Positions 32,715 to 47,693 of a stretch of DNA of 64,000 bases are shown here, piece by piece. The stretch covers positions 806,001 through 870,000 of the forward strand of contig JAIXMN010000001.1 of the NCBI GenBank assembly GCA_025716815.1. Direction: 5' to 3'. Under the pieces are notes generated by a model. It saw only the letters and a list, made by a program, of their open reading frames with translations, did not search any database and had not been told where the DNA came from. Each line of letters begins with the position of its first letter. Positions within the stretch are counted from its first letter, which is position 1. The position numbers were made by a program, and so were the translations under genes. This DNA comes from Dichotomocladium elegans (Eukaryota; Mucoromycota; Mucoromycetes; Mucorales; Lichtheimiaceae).

Positions 32715-35395
32715 ATGCCAAGCGAAGACGATCACAACACCAATAAGCGACCACTTGACGCTGAATCAAAAGCGCAATCTGATGTGGAAGAAGGTCAGAA
32801 ATGATGATTGTCCAATTTGGACACGAAAAAAATTGCTTACGGCGCAGTTGTCATTAGACGAAATTGGCCCCATGATGCCACCCCCTCCGGAAGAAGCACC
32901 GCGCAAGAAGAAGCGAGGTACCTAGCTTCACAGTCAAATCAAAACAAGACGCACGCACACATACATGTTGATATGTTGTATTCTAGTGCTTCAGCATGAA
33001 AAGCTATATTTGGCCCAATTACCAACGGCGGACATGTACGAGAAGAGCTATATGCATCGCGACACTCTCAGCTTTGTTGGGGTCTCTCCACAGTATGTCA
33101 TATATGCCCTTGTTCCGAGTATGATCCATGAGCTAAAAATAAGAGCGGATTAATATCAGCAACGATTTTATTATCACCACCTCTGTTGATGGCCACCTTA
33201 AATTCTGGAAAAAAACTGCATCTGGCGTCGAATTCGTCAAGCATTACCGCGCTCATATGGGCAACATCATAGGTATCAGTATATCTGCAGACGGTGAATT
33301 GCTGGCTACGGTGTCGGATGATATGGCCCTCAAGGTGTTCGATATCGCCAATTTCGGTAAGTGGGACATTCCCCCTCAGTCAGAGAAAGAGGGTTGTGAG
33401 TGAAGCTAACGGGTTAAATTAAAAAAGATATGATCAACATGATCAAACTTGGTTATAAACCCAAAAGTGTGTGCTGGATTCATCAGCGGGGCCAGGCACA
33501 AGCTATTATTGCAGTGTAAGTTCATCTTTTCGTGTATGTGTATGTGTCCGTGCAAGAAAGGGAAAAAGAAAGCCAAATGACAGGACGGTGATCCCAGTGC
33601 AGAAGCAGAGGATGCCAAGATCAATATATATGACGGGCGAACCGAAGGCAAGCCGTTGCATACCATCAACAACATGCATTCAAAACCTGTGCATTTGATG
33701 GCCGTGAGTTGAAAAAGGGAGAGATGGGTCCATGGTAACAGAGACTAAGGGGATTGTTTCCTAGTATAATCCTGCTTTTAACTGCGTCGTTTCTGTGGAC
33801 GCATTGGGTATGGTCGAATACTGGTCACCCGAGGCTCCCTTTGAGCTGCCAAAGAACCTGAAATTTGAGCTGAAATCAGAGACTGACCTTTACGAGTTCC
33901 GGAAGGTAAGGAAAATAGAAGTAAGGCCGATCACGTTTCTCTTATTATTGTTTCTAGAGCAAATCAGTACCAACATGCCTGACATTCTCCGCTGATGGAC
34001 TCCAATTCGTCACGATGAGCTTTCCTGACAGACAAGTCAGAGTATTCAAGTTCTTGACGGGAAAAATGCATAGAAAATACGACGAGAGTCTCCAGACCAT
34101 CAGCGAAATGCAGCAGGCAGGCACCGCTATTCACAAGCTTGACGACATGGAGTTCGGACGGAGGTTGGCTGTGGATCGCGAGCTAGAAAAGTCATCACAC
34201 TCCGCCTACGTCAACGCAGTCTTTGACGAAAGCGGAAACTTTATTATTTACGCAACACTTTTGGGCATTAAGTGTAAGTATCATCTCTAAGAATGTAGGC
34301 GAAGAGAGCAACTGATGTTGTTGTCTTCATTTGCAGTCTTAAATATTCGTACAAACAAGGTTGCACGGCTCATTGGCAAGTCTGAAACGCATCGGTTCCT
34401 GAACATGTCCGTGTATCAAGGTGCGCCGAAGAAGAAGGGAGTGTATACTTTGGTGAGTATATCTATCCGTCAATTAAGGAAAATACTGACGAGGTTCATC
34501 CATCCATATTTAGGCAATGGCTGCTTCAGACAACGCTGCTTTGAAGGATAGCCAGCTTTTGGACCCTACGTTGTTCTGCACAGCATTCAAGCGGAACAGA
34601 TTCTTCATGTTCACCCAACGCGAACCATATGAGTAGGTATCAAGAAATCGTAAGAGATAATGAATATTTGTGTGACGATCGACTATTTAGGGACGAGAAT
34701 CAGAAAGGTGACCGTGATATATTTAACGAGAAGCCTACCCGTGAAGAACAGACGGTGGCCAGCACGCAAGAGAAGAAGCAAGTTTTGGGCACCCATGCCA
34801 TCATCCGTACTACAAAAGGAGACATCCACATTCGTCTCTTTCCAGATGTTGCACCCAAGGCTGTAGAGAACTTCGTTACACATGCAAAGAACGGATATTA
34901 TGATAATCTGATCTTCCATCGTGTGATCAAGGGATTCATGATCCAGACAGGATGTCCTTTCGGTAAGTGACCCTATTTCTTCCCCCCCCTATTCTTTGTT
35001 TTCTCCCTTCCATAGGGATCTCACTTCCGTACCGAACAGGGGATGGCACCGGTGGTGAGTCCATCTGGGGTGACGATTTTGAGGACGAGGTGACGCGGGA
35101 TGTGCGTCACGACCGGCCATATACCGTCAGTATGGCGAATGCTGGTCCTAATACCAATGGTAGTCAGTTCTTCATCACGGTAGTACCCACTGTAAGTATT
35201 CCCACATAGACGAATGCGATTGCGAATTCCTTACTTATCTTTTCCTCTTGTTAGCCCTGGCTGGATATGAAACACACCGTTTTTGGCCGGGCAACGGCTG
35301 GCATGGACGTTGTCCATGAGATCGAAAACGTCCGGGTTGATAGAAACGATAAACCCTATGACGATGTGAAAATCATTAATATTGAAATCCGATAA
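32715..35395 (+). CDS. WD40-cyclophilin peptidyl-prolyl isomerase (PPWD1 type)
   Basis: Thirteen exons: 32715-32793, 32858-32917, 32987-33092, 33160-33356, 33428-33515, 33598-33703, 33765-33905, 33958-34273, 34337-34452, 34514-34632, 34691-34962, 35040-35191 and 35255-35395; 630 residues. The N-terminal two thirds are WD40-like ([42 protein letters not shown]). The cyclophilin domain starts at [13 protein letters not shown] and has [43 protein letters not shown] and [11 protein letters not shown]. Length and order match human PPWD1 (a spliceosome-associated nuclear isomerase). In the loop after QTG the residue usually Asp reads Cys. The start is 174 bp after the PDI stop. Confidence 0.95.
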
Positions 35396-36283
35396 ACGGT
35401 TAGCTTAGTGCTAACGTGCAAAACGATGATTGAGCAGAGGACATATGTTCACTGTGGGGGAAGGGAGATCATTACAAGCCATCGATTCAAATTGAGCATA
35501 TCGTCGCACAAGCAAAATTCAATTTCGTTGCCAGAAATGGATGGTGCAAAAGCATAAGCCAATGCATTCAACTGATTTGTGCACTGCACTTGGGTAGGCA
35601 AGCTGTATTCAGCTCGGCATTAATATTCCTATACACATGCACGTTTTCAAGAGTGTCAAGGGCGTGGATTGGTTTTTCTCTTTCTGGTCAGACAGATTAC
35701 AATGTGTGTCATGATCTTTTTTAATACATAGAAGCGGTGGTGACCAGATAGAAAATACGATGTCTCCTCCTCTATCCAGGTTGCATAATTGTCCTTCACG
35801 AGGGCATCCTGATCAAAGGATGACTAAGGGAATTGGACAGTCTGTTGAAAGAGAGCATTCAACAGACAAGACAGTGCATTTTATGCATTTGCGGGATGTG
35901 AAGTGGGGGTTAGGGGAGGAGATGGGAAGGTGGTCTGCTTGATAATACTTGGATCAATTCAGGGAATGTTTTCATCTTCAGGGCGAATGTTTGAGTGAAT
36001 ACAATTGAGCCACCTTGAGAACTAAGGGCTAGTGACCGGTACGAGCATTGCTCCTGCCAACTTATTTTGGGGGGAAGGAGGAGGAAGAAAGGGAAGCCAG
36101 GAAACCCAAAAGGGAAAAAGGTGACTTATGAGAGTCCGTGAAATACCCACTGTTGGGCATCGCTATCACGCTGACGCGCTCCCATACAAATGTGAATAGC
36201 CAAAGCCTGTTAATCCTCCTTTATCTTCTCTCTTTTTTTTTCTTTCTTTTTATTTTTTCACAATCCAATACCCTTTCCGTCCC
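35396..36283. other. Intergenic spacer
   Basis: 0.89 kb without a supported gene. It holds a perfect 10-bp hairpin (35840-35867, stem GTCTGTTGAA, loop 8) and, near the F-box start, a long T/C-rich leader (36230-36280). Confidence 0.5.
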
Positions 36284-37633
36284 ATGTCAATGAACTTACT
36301 TCTCCACCTACCGCATGAGTTACTCCTGCTGATCTTCTCCTTCTTACGACGCCAGAGCTTGGCTCGTCTTTCGTCCACTTGCCATGCAGCCTATGACATT
36401 TGCTTGCCGACCCTTTATGCGCAGGTCCATCTTGGGCTCCGAGCCCATGTCCGACAACTAGAGCAAGGTCTTCGCCAGCGGCCGAAATTAAAAGACACTA
36501 TGCAGAAATGCACTACAAGTCTTACCATAACAAATCAGCAGAACTGCAACATGTGGATGACTCGCGACTTTACATGGCTTTTCGATGCAGCAACCAACGT
36601 CCGGCAGCTCACGCTGGTACATTTTGATGGGTTATATGTAGAATATCTGAGGCGGCTTGCTCAGCAGCTCCCTGCTGTTGAACGTCTTTGCATACAATAC
36701 AGCCATCTCAAATCAGCACAAGACGAGAACACAGATAGCATTTATCATGAATATCACCGTCAACGCTTCGCCTTAATGTCGACGTCTACTTCTTCTCGGG
36801 AGAATCTGACTGTGTTTTCAAAGGCAACGCACCTTCGACTCTGCTGGACAGACTTCTCAGAGGCTGGCGTTGCTGGCCTCTTCCGACTGTTGCCGAACGT
36901 GCAACAGGTCGACCTCGGCGCAAACAGAAACAAAATCCAAGGGGCCAATACGGCCGCCGTCAAAGCCATTGCGGAGCACTGCAGCCAGGTGACGAACCTG
37001 GCGATTTCACTCCAGCAGGTATCCGAGTCTATCTTGTGCGATACAATCGCATATTACGGGTCGCAATTGCATAGTTTGTCGATTCGCTGCGACGGTCGGG
37101 ATACGCTGCGCTGCGTCGCGCGTCATGCCACGCAAGTCAAAGACCTGACCATCCGCGCAGGTTCGATACTGCCGCCTACGTCAACTCCTCCAACGCCTCA
37201 GCGCCACCAGCAGCAGCAGCAGCAGGCTGCTGCGCCCACTTTGGGCACCACGCATCATGAAACGGCAAACGACATATCTGCAGCAATAACTGGTGGAACT
37301 TCACGAAGAAGGCAAGTGATTGCAACGGAAGGCAGTGAACCGGAGCACGGGACGATCGTGGGGATCCTGCAGCAGTGCCCACTCCTTGTGCGCCTCGAAA
37401 TGGTCTCTTGGCTTGTTGAGGATGTTCCACGCGAAGTCTGGCGAGGGATAGAAGCAGTAGCCTCGCGACGCAAAGCGATGGTTCCCTTGCTGATGCATCG
37501 TGACGCACGGCATGAAAGTAAGACGTTAGCATTAGGGATGGAAGAGTTGCAGGAGATCCGGAATCAGATCATGGCGGAAGCATCGCCGGCCTTTTCGCTT
37601 CACGATCATCCGCTTGCAGCAATTAGCAGGTAG
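36284..37633 (+). CDS. F-box/LRR protein
   Basis: Single exon, 449 residues. The N-terminal F-box is clear: LLHLPHELLLLIFSFLRRQSL followed by STCHAAYDI. Irregular leucine-rich units follow (NVRQLTLVHFDGL, AVERLCIQYSHL, KATHLRLCWTDF, NVQQVDLGANRN). A disordered Pro/Gln-rich loop interrupts the repeats at about 300-330, and a last LRR-like block follows (CPLLVRLEMVSWL). As an SCF subunit it would bind Skp1 through the F-box and a substrate through the LRRs; the substrate cannot be inferred. Confidence 0.8.
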   Translation: MSMNLLLHLPHELLLLIFSFLRRQSLARLSSTCHAAYDICLPTLYAQVHLGLRAHVRQLEQGLRQRPKLKDTMQKCTTSLTITNQQNCNMWMTRDFTWLFDAATNVRQLTLVHFDGLYVEYLRRLAQQLPAVERLCIQYSHLKSAQDENTDSIYHEYHRQRFALMSTSTSSRENLTVFSKATHLRLCWTDFSEAGVAGLFRLLPNVQQVDLGANRNKIQGANTAAVKAIAEHCSQVTNLAISLQQVSESILCDTIAYYGSQLHSLSIRCDGRDTLRCVARHATQVKDLTIRAGSILPPTSTPPTPQRHQQQQQQAAAPTLGTTHHETANDISAAITGGTSRRRQVIATEGSEPEHGTIVGILQQCPLLVRLEMVSWLVEDVPREVWRGIEAVASRRKAMVPLLMHRDARHESKTLALGMEELQEIRNQIMAEASPAFSLHDHPLAAISR

Positions 37634-38326
37634 TCTTTTTCATCCATTTCCTTTCCGTGTAATACGTTTCCTCCTCCTCATTATCATCATCATCTTAATG
37701 CGCGTCGCGAGCGCGCTTCCCCCCTCCAACCCCTTCGCATCTCTTGTCTTATCTTCGTACATCCATTAGATTTAAAATTAATTTACATAAATATTTTTTT
37801 CGCATGTCCCAAGCTGCGGAAGGAATGGAAAACATGCATTTTGTCTCGTCCTGCACAACATGAGGGGGATCTCTAGCTCATGCACTATGCATTCATGCTG
37901 ATCTCTTTGTTTCCATTCCTGCTTAGCAAATCTGAAGTTCATGATGGGGGTCGCTGTATCTGGAAAACACCCTATCTCCAGTGCGACATGTCGTCGATAC
38001 TCCCTTCTATCTCTCTCACCCCGCGGATATGGAAGGGTCTTTCCGATGAGACATGCAAATCTTCTCAGGGTAACTGCTTCAATGGATCTTTATTTTTTTT
38101 TTTGTGGGTTCTACCATGTGTGCGTGGACAGTATTGCCACCCTGTTCAATAGGTTCTAGGGAAGAGCGAAAAAAAAAAAAAAGGGAAGCGGAACAAAAGC
38201 AAACCCGTCTTTTAGAAATGTCGGCGGGTTAAAAAATAAAAGAATTTTTTTTTATATCTGTGTGGTGTGAGTGTGAGAGAGAGAGTGTGTGCCCTTCTCC
38301 GCCTCCCCAACCCCCACTTCTACGCC
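37634..38326. other. Intergenic spacer, Prp43 promoter
   Basis: 0.69 kb. It has homopolymer A and T tracts near 38085-38260 and a GA/GT-rich leader before the Prp43 ATG. No gene seen. Confidence 0.5.
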
Positions 38327-41316
<2,990 letters not shown>

Positions 41317-43843
41317 TTATACATCGCGCTCATAGAATAACATGGATGCGTCGCTCTTGAGGACCTCGTCTAGCGTGACCTGGTCAACGCGATCATCCTG
41401 GCATCGCCAGAACAACACGGTGTTTGCCTTGGGCTGATGAACATGATGTCGTTGCTCCTGCTGCTGCTGCTGCTGCTGCTGTTTCTTGCCAAAGACGCTG
41501 CTGTCGTCCGGACGTCGGACCTTGTGGCCAGTCGGCAATCGCATACGTCGGAAGGTGATGCCCTGGCTCTCGACAATGACCGCTGTGAGCTTGTAGGGTA
41601 ACGTTCGGAGCGCGGCAGCAGCACCGATGCCATTGCGGAAGCTGGAAACCAGAGACGGCAGAGGATTCTCGATGAGCTGCTGCTGCTGCTGTTGCGAAAC
41701 AGGCTCCTTGTTGTCCTCCTTGCCAAGGAGCGCGACACCGAGCCCGTCCCCGACGCCGCTGTTCATGCCATTGCCTCCACCGCTCGCGTGGTGCACAAAG
41801 CGGTATCCAGCAGCCATGTTTCTTAAGAAAATCCGACTCGGCCGACTGAGCCGGGCCCGCGGCGTCTGTTGGTCCTGGGTCGTGTAGGGCGCAAGATCTA
41901 GGTGTTCAGAGAAATGGATCTTGCCTCCGCCGCCTGAGAGCCGGATGCAGAGGATCTGGGGAACATTGGCGAGCTGCGTCTGTTTTGAAGCTGGTGTTGT
42001 GGATGCAATGGGCCTTACAAGTGGAATTCCTGGCTGTTTTCGTTTGTCGTGATATATATATATATGTATAGTGAGTTTTTTTTTTTTTTTGCGGGGGGAA
42101 GCCAACTTCCAATCGCCTTTTCTTTTTTTCACTCGAAGGACGGGGAATAGAGAGAATATATATATATATATTTGACACTTTACCAGCGAAGCCTCGACAT
42201 TGTATCGGATGGCGTCCTTGAGCACTTGAATCTTGCCAAAGTGCTCAGCTAGCGTCTCTTCGTCCTGTTGCTCGTCCTTGACCGACTGCTGCGTCAGGCT
42301 GTCAAGGGTAGCAAGAAGCATGCATTTTCTACAAGCATATTCCATACGGGTCTCGATCCGCGTGAATGCTTCAAGGCAAGCCTCGATGGTGATGGTCTAT
42401 GTTTTTTTTCAGATGATAAAAAAAAACTCAGTCCCTCTGTTTGTTTTGCTTTCTTCTACCATGCTTCCGTGTACCTGATCTGATGTGTTTTCTAACGTAA
42501 GGCTGTTAAAATGCGTATGGTCAACAGGTGCCTAGAATCGAAACCAAGTTATCGTAATTTTTTTCTTTTCACTATGGAATTCGCTGTCAAATTGGTCGCA
42601 TACCGAGTAGTTGCATCGGATACACGTCCACTGCGTTGCCTGCAGACCTTGGAACGGGCACTTGGGTCGCCGTTGTCGGGGCTTCAGGTACCCGGCCGGG
42701 GAACATACGGAAAAAGATGTGCATGTGGTTGCAATGGACGAGATGGACGCAGTCTCGAAGGCATCCTGGTTTTCTTTTGTAAGGAACACGTTTCTCGGCG
42801 TTGGGGGTGATAGTGGTGGAGGTTTTGATTCTGGCGCGCGCGCACGAGCGTTTTACCTGATCAGGTATAGCAGCGATCATTCTGCTTCGGGAAGGGTGAG
42901 CGTCCATCAGGGACGATGGCTCGTCCCGATACTGGATATGCTCTTCGGCTGCCAGAGCGTTCAATATGGTTTTGAATAAGCTGTGGATGTCCTAATTGCC
43001 AAGGAGAAGTAAACCCGTCAGTTTTTGCTCATACAAAAAGATGCGCCCCACCCTATTCTTTTCTTTATTTACTTGATCCTCATAAATCTTAGTATGTCTT
43101 TCAAGCGCCTGCAGAAAGTCGGTCGGCATAGCAGTCTCGGGTCGACTGTGCGGCTTGTTCAGCACTGTACATATATTGCAAAAATGGGGGGGCCAAGAGT
43201 AGGCGAGTTGGTCAGCAAAGCACTGCGAAATGGGTGGGGGGGGGAAACCAAAGGATGGGTGCTTTTTTTACATTCGATGGTGGTATAAAGAGCGTAGGCA
43301 AGCGATTGTAGAATGTAGGCATTATGTGAAATCTCCAGTCGATCAAGTTCGTCGCCCCGTTCGTCCACACGTTCTGCCTTTTGTTGTATCGGTCCATCGG
43401 ATCAATTTCATGTTGGGTAATAGGTTTTGTTGTTTTTATTTTTTTTACCAAATAGGACCTCAGGGCATCGGATGTTGCTAAAGCCTAAAATGTTTTCAGT
43501 ATCCGTCCCTTCTCTGTCCTATCGAGAGCAATAGCAAAACCCTCGGGCGAGATAAAGAGAGAGGAGAGGGGAAAGCATCATTGCAATACCTGCAGAATGC
43601 TGTTCACGTTACTGTTTTTACTGACAAGGCCGGTGACATATTTTTTTGACCGTTTGTCTGTCAGAGAAAGAATGTAAGTTTGACTGCTGAGGTCGATGAC
43701 AAAAGAGCGAAACCGAAAATAAAAGAAGACTTGCGTCGTTTCTTCTTTGAATCGGTTGACGTTGACATAGCCAGACCCGACGCGGCTAGTGCAATGCCGG
43801 CCATGGCAGCCATGGCGGGTATATGAAAGCGGGATGAACCCAT
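41317..43843 (-). CDS. USP-family protein with lost catalytic boxes
   Basis: Ten exons: 43714-43843, 43590-43657, 43449-43484, 43272-43377, 43073-43164, 42857-42991, 42604-42765, 42475-42531, 42184-42396 and 41317-42033; 571 residues. An N-terminal hydrophobic segment with Lys/Arg after it (MAAMAGIALAASGLAMS...KKKRRK) resembles the membrane anchor of Ubp16/USP30, which act at mitochondria. The USP fold is recognisable: YVTGLV...NSILQALA, the zinc-ribbon pairs CIRC and CRKC, QILCIRLS, and the end VLKSDASMLFYERDV. The Cys box, usually GNTCFxN, reads KNSNVN, with no Cys. The usual VVH...GHY/F box reads VIVESQGITFRRM. Such a protein could bind ubiquitin but should not cleave it. The first donor (GTTTCG) is weak; other junctions restore family sequence. 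Confidence 0.85.
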
Positions 43844-44340
43844 TGGGCAACTGGTTAGCGGAGAAGGGAGAAGGAGAGTTGTGTTTGTGTGCGAGAAGAG
43901 GGAAAGAGAGGGGGGGGAGAAAAGAGAAACGGGAGAGGTCGGGTGGGATGAGTGTGAGACTTTAGGGGAACACAATGGCGTGATAAATATGAACGAGGCA
44001 GCGATAAGTTATGTGTGGATGATGATGCTCAAGGGCAGGGGCCAATTTGTTACAAGGAATTAAACTCTATTTCAAACAATAAAACAACATTGCACCTGTC
44101 GTTGGAGACAAACCAGCATACGAGAGATAACAGAAAACACTCATGGTAGATAATGAAAATGAAATGAGGTGACATTATTATTAAACCATGGTTTCCCTCA
44201 TTGTTGTTACTCAGCTTTATTGTCTACTTAGCAAAATCCCACCCCTCTTCTTCTTCTCCCTTGCATATGAATCTTGTATTCGAACAATTAGAGAGCACAA
44301 TCACACACACACATCAACTGTTTAATAGTAATAATGGATG
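43844..44340. other. USP-like promoter and exonuclease 3' flank
   Basis: 497 bp. Purine-rich on the plus strand near 43880-43935 (a CT-rich leader for the minus-strand gene), AT-rich after that. Nothing else seen. Confidence 0.5.
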
Positions 44341-47059
44341 TCAAAATTGAAGGAGATCAGCTTCGAGGTGCGGGGCAGAGTGCTCTGTTGAATCGATTGT
44401 TGGAGAAGGCGTCGAAGATGGAGAGAATACGGCTCCATCTGCGGTCAAGGCCAGCGGGATGGACGGAAGACTCTTGACAAAAGGATGGCAGTTCGTGATG
44501 AGTGAATCATAGATCTGCAACAAGCAGTAAGCATCGCTCGCAGCATAGGTTGCCTGGTCGAGTGTCAGCGGCCTTTGCTCCCAATTGCTCAGCTGCTGTT
44601 TCTTGTTCATTGGCACACCCAAGAAATAAAGCACGACGCCAGACAAACCACCCGAAATAGGCTCATCCTTCGCTGTTTTGAGCTGCTTGAAGTCAATAAG
44701 ATGGGCTGGCTTCCACTGCTTCACAGTGGGCATACATTGTGCAAGAAGCGAAAAATCGCCGCTAAAATCGTAAGCTGTTCAACCTGTTAATGTTCCCCCT
44801 TTTTTTCGCTTTCTGCTTGGTTACTTGACTTGCCCAGTTTAATAATTTGAGTCGATTCGAAAAACATGCGCAGGATCACATCAAGGTCCTGCAATAGGTG
44901 GATATTGGTTGGCTGCAAGAATGTTGCGATATCGACAAGGAATACATAACCGATATCCGAAGCAATCTGCATCAACGCCGTCTTCGTCTTATCCTGTCGC
45001 GCGAATTGCGGCACCCACTCAGTATCCAATCCGCACATCTGGCTCTTGAAGAGCACTGTCTTCATGAACATCAGATCCTGCTGATTATCGACCATCAGCG
45101 GTCGCACATGATTCGGTAGCGCATAACAGCGGTCTGGAGGATAGGTATTCGAGTGCTTTGAACGCATCGGTTTGGGTTGTGATAGCTGCTCTCCCTTGAG
45201 CAGACCGACCGCTCGATCGTTCAGCGGCCGATTGTAGTACTGGACAAAGAACTGTTGCTGATGCGACCGTCCTGCAAAATACGACGGTGCGACTGGGTCA
45301 CCAAGGTCCACAAACTCCTTTATTGCCAGCCGCGAAAGCGCAGGGTCGTCGCCAGTGACCAAGTCAATCAGGCCATTGTAGTTCGAACTGCTTGCAATCG
45401 AAAAGTCCTTCTCATCCGTCTGCTGTGCTGCGCGCTCCATGATAATCCACCGTAGGCATGCGTAGCGCTGTGAAAGCCAGATAAAGTAGTATGCGGTTGC
45501 TTCCTCCTTCAGTTCCTGGAGGACCTTAGCACAGCACGCAGTGAGATCTTTCTGGAAGCGGCGCTCCTTAAGCCGAGGTAGGGGCGGTATGGTCTTCAAA
45601 TCTTCGTCTACACCTTCGAGATATTCTGTAAAACGTTCTTAATAACCTTCTCGGATTGCCACCTGATATGTAATATTTTGTTTTCTTGCCTGGCGGGACG
45701 ATCCCGAGATTACCGGCGAAAGTGTAACGCAATTGTCGATTGATATAGTGTAATAGACGTCTCTGCAGCGGTTCCCTTTCACTGACATAGACAGCCAGAA
45801 TATTACCATGGCCAACTGCCAGCATGTCGGCAGCCATCGTCTCCACTGGAAAAGAGTCAAACAGGTCTAGTTTGCGGATGCATGAAATGGCTTCGTTGTA
45901 ATGTTTGTCGCGCAATAGCAGGCGGCATAGCTTGACACCAGCATGCTCGAAATCCCCACCACGACAGATGAGAGAGTGCAATTGGAATACGGCCATGGCA
46001 TAGTATATTAGAATGGGTGCGGATATCGTTCCAATGGCCTCGACGCATGCTTCCTGGTGCGCCCTGGTTAGGCGGTACCTCTCGGTGACTTCAGGTGGGA
46101 CATCAAGAAGCTCAGCAAGGCTGATACTTGCAACTTCTTCCACCAGATCATCGTCACCTTTGGTCTCGTCTTCATCGCCCCCGTTGTCATTTGAGGTTTC
46201 TTGAATACAACTTTGGGTCTTCAGGCTAGAATTTCCATTTATATCAACCTCTTCAAATGAGATTAAATTGGGTTCATCATCGAAAGTGATCAAGTCCTCT
46301 TCTTCGGTGTCGTGTGGGACAGTTTTCGGGACCTTATACTCGTTAGGCGGCGTTTTGAGGAACATGGTGTAGGCATTGCAAGCCGCTTGGGCGAGATATC
46401 GCTGAAACTTGGGTGTAAGGTTCTTGCTGCGGGTATGATTTGAAAAATAGGCAGCCAGGTCCTGGATGAAATCCTAAGGGGTTATACATCGTATGCGTCA
46501 GCCTGGGTTTTCTTTCATCCTTCCCCCATCCGTCACTTCTTTACGCCGGGTTCTTCTTATTATATACCAGAATAAAAGACCCCGGGTTCTCACATTGATA
46601 AAGGTTATCGCGCAGGCGAGCCTGAATCGTGAGCTTGGGTGTCTCGATCTCCCGAATGCGTAAAAAGGTTTCTGCGTTTCTATATGTTTCCACGAGTCGT
46701 TTGACAAGCAGACTGCTGTTCATCGTCCTACACAACGTCTCGAGTTCCTCTGTCGCAATATAATCAAGTTCCTGGGCAGATTGTACATCCCGTGTACGCC
46801 TGGGCTGGCTCGCTCCAGAAGGAGAAAACGTCCTGTTTGAACCCGAAAGCGAGGAGCGGATGGTTCGAATGGTGGCTGACGAAACAGTCGGCTGACCTGG
46901 TCGCCTTCTCACGGTGGATGGGGATGGGGATGTCGACTGTGATTTTGTCCAAGTCTTATTCTTTTGTAGTGGTGATTGTCGTTGCGCAGGTGATGGTGAT
47001 TGTTGGGTAGAGATAATCCCCCAGTCATAATCCGAAGAATCAGAGTCATTGCCGCTCAT
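44341..47059 (-). CDS. 3'-5' exonuclease, mut-7/EXD3 type
   Basis: Four exons, 46568-47059, 45663-46473, 44825-45613 and 44341-44774; 841 residues. The N-terminal half is disordered then helical, with no named domain. The DEDDy exonuclease domain occupies about residues 550-790. Exo I is CGLDTEWVP (Asp, Glu), Exo II is in the STYDFSGDFSLLAQ segment that the last splice junction restores, and Exo III is TYAASDAYCLLQIY (Tyr, Asp). Order and length match the mut-7/EXD3 group. In C. elegans mut-7 acts in small-RNA silencing; in fungi a role in RNA processing or quelling-like defence is only inference. The start is the first ATG (MSGNDSDSSDYDW); a TTG just upstream is not used. Confidence 0.88.
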
Positions 47060-47693
47060 CGAAGACAAAAAGAGCTTAAGCTCATGAGGCTTCCCTTCGT
47101 AGTAATGAGAAGCAGATGAAGGCTACTTTTTTTTTTTAAAAAAAAAAAAAAAGGACGACGAAACAAAAGATACCAAAACTGGCTATTTTCCTTTATCCTC
47201 CCCACCCCACAAAAAAGACAAATAGGACACACATCTGCTCTGAAGTTTTTCTGGCTATTCAAACCAGAGGAGCCTTTTTTTGTTTGCGGGATACGATATC
47301 ACAATCAAATCCTTCAAAAGACGCATTTAAATCATTGGGCGCCTCATGACGTATCATTGTCACCGTCGAGGGGAAGTGTTTTCTTTGTGCTTCAGTGACT
47401 TACTCGGGAGCAGTAGTAGCAACCCTTTAAGAATGATATTACGTACTTTGTTAATATCATTCATGCCAATGGTGATCACCCCACCCTTTTGCCACAGGCG
47501 GTAGTCTTGCATTCGGGAAACAAAAGTGGCGCATAGATCATGTTCATCGGCGCAAGCGGCTCGGCTTATTATGTACATACATAAATTGCTCTCTATTGAA
47601 CCGCAGATACTATATACCGATGGTCTATTATCCACCATCGCATGACGCAAACTTTTGAAAATAAAAACATACGCCCCATCCAAGTCGAAGCCT
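47060..47693. repeat. Repeat-bearing gap shared with 57-58 kb
   Basis: It begins with the exonuclease promoter and a T12/A15 inverted homopolymer (47127-47152). Two pieces are shared with 57250-58210: one around TCTGGCTATTCA (47245-47400) and one around GACGCAAACTT (47540-47690). On the minus strand the second piece reads SLRHAMVDNRPSVYSICGS, and its counterpart reads SLRHAIMDIRSSVYSICGS, so the shared element probably once coded protein there. Confidence 0.65.
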
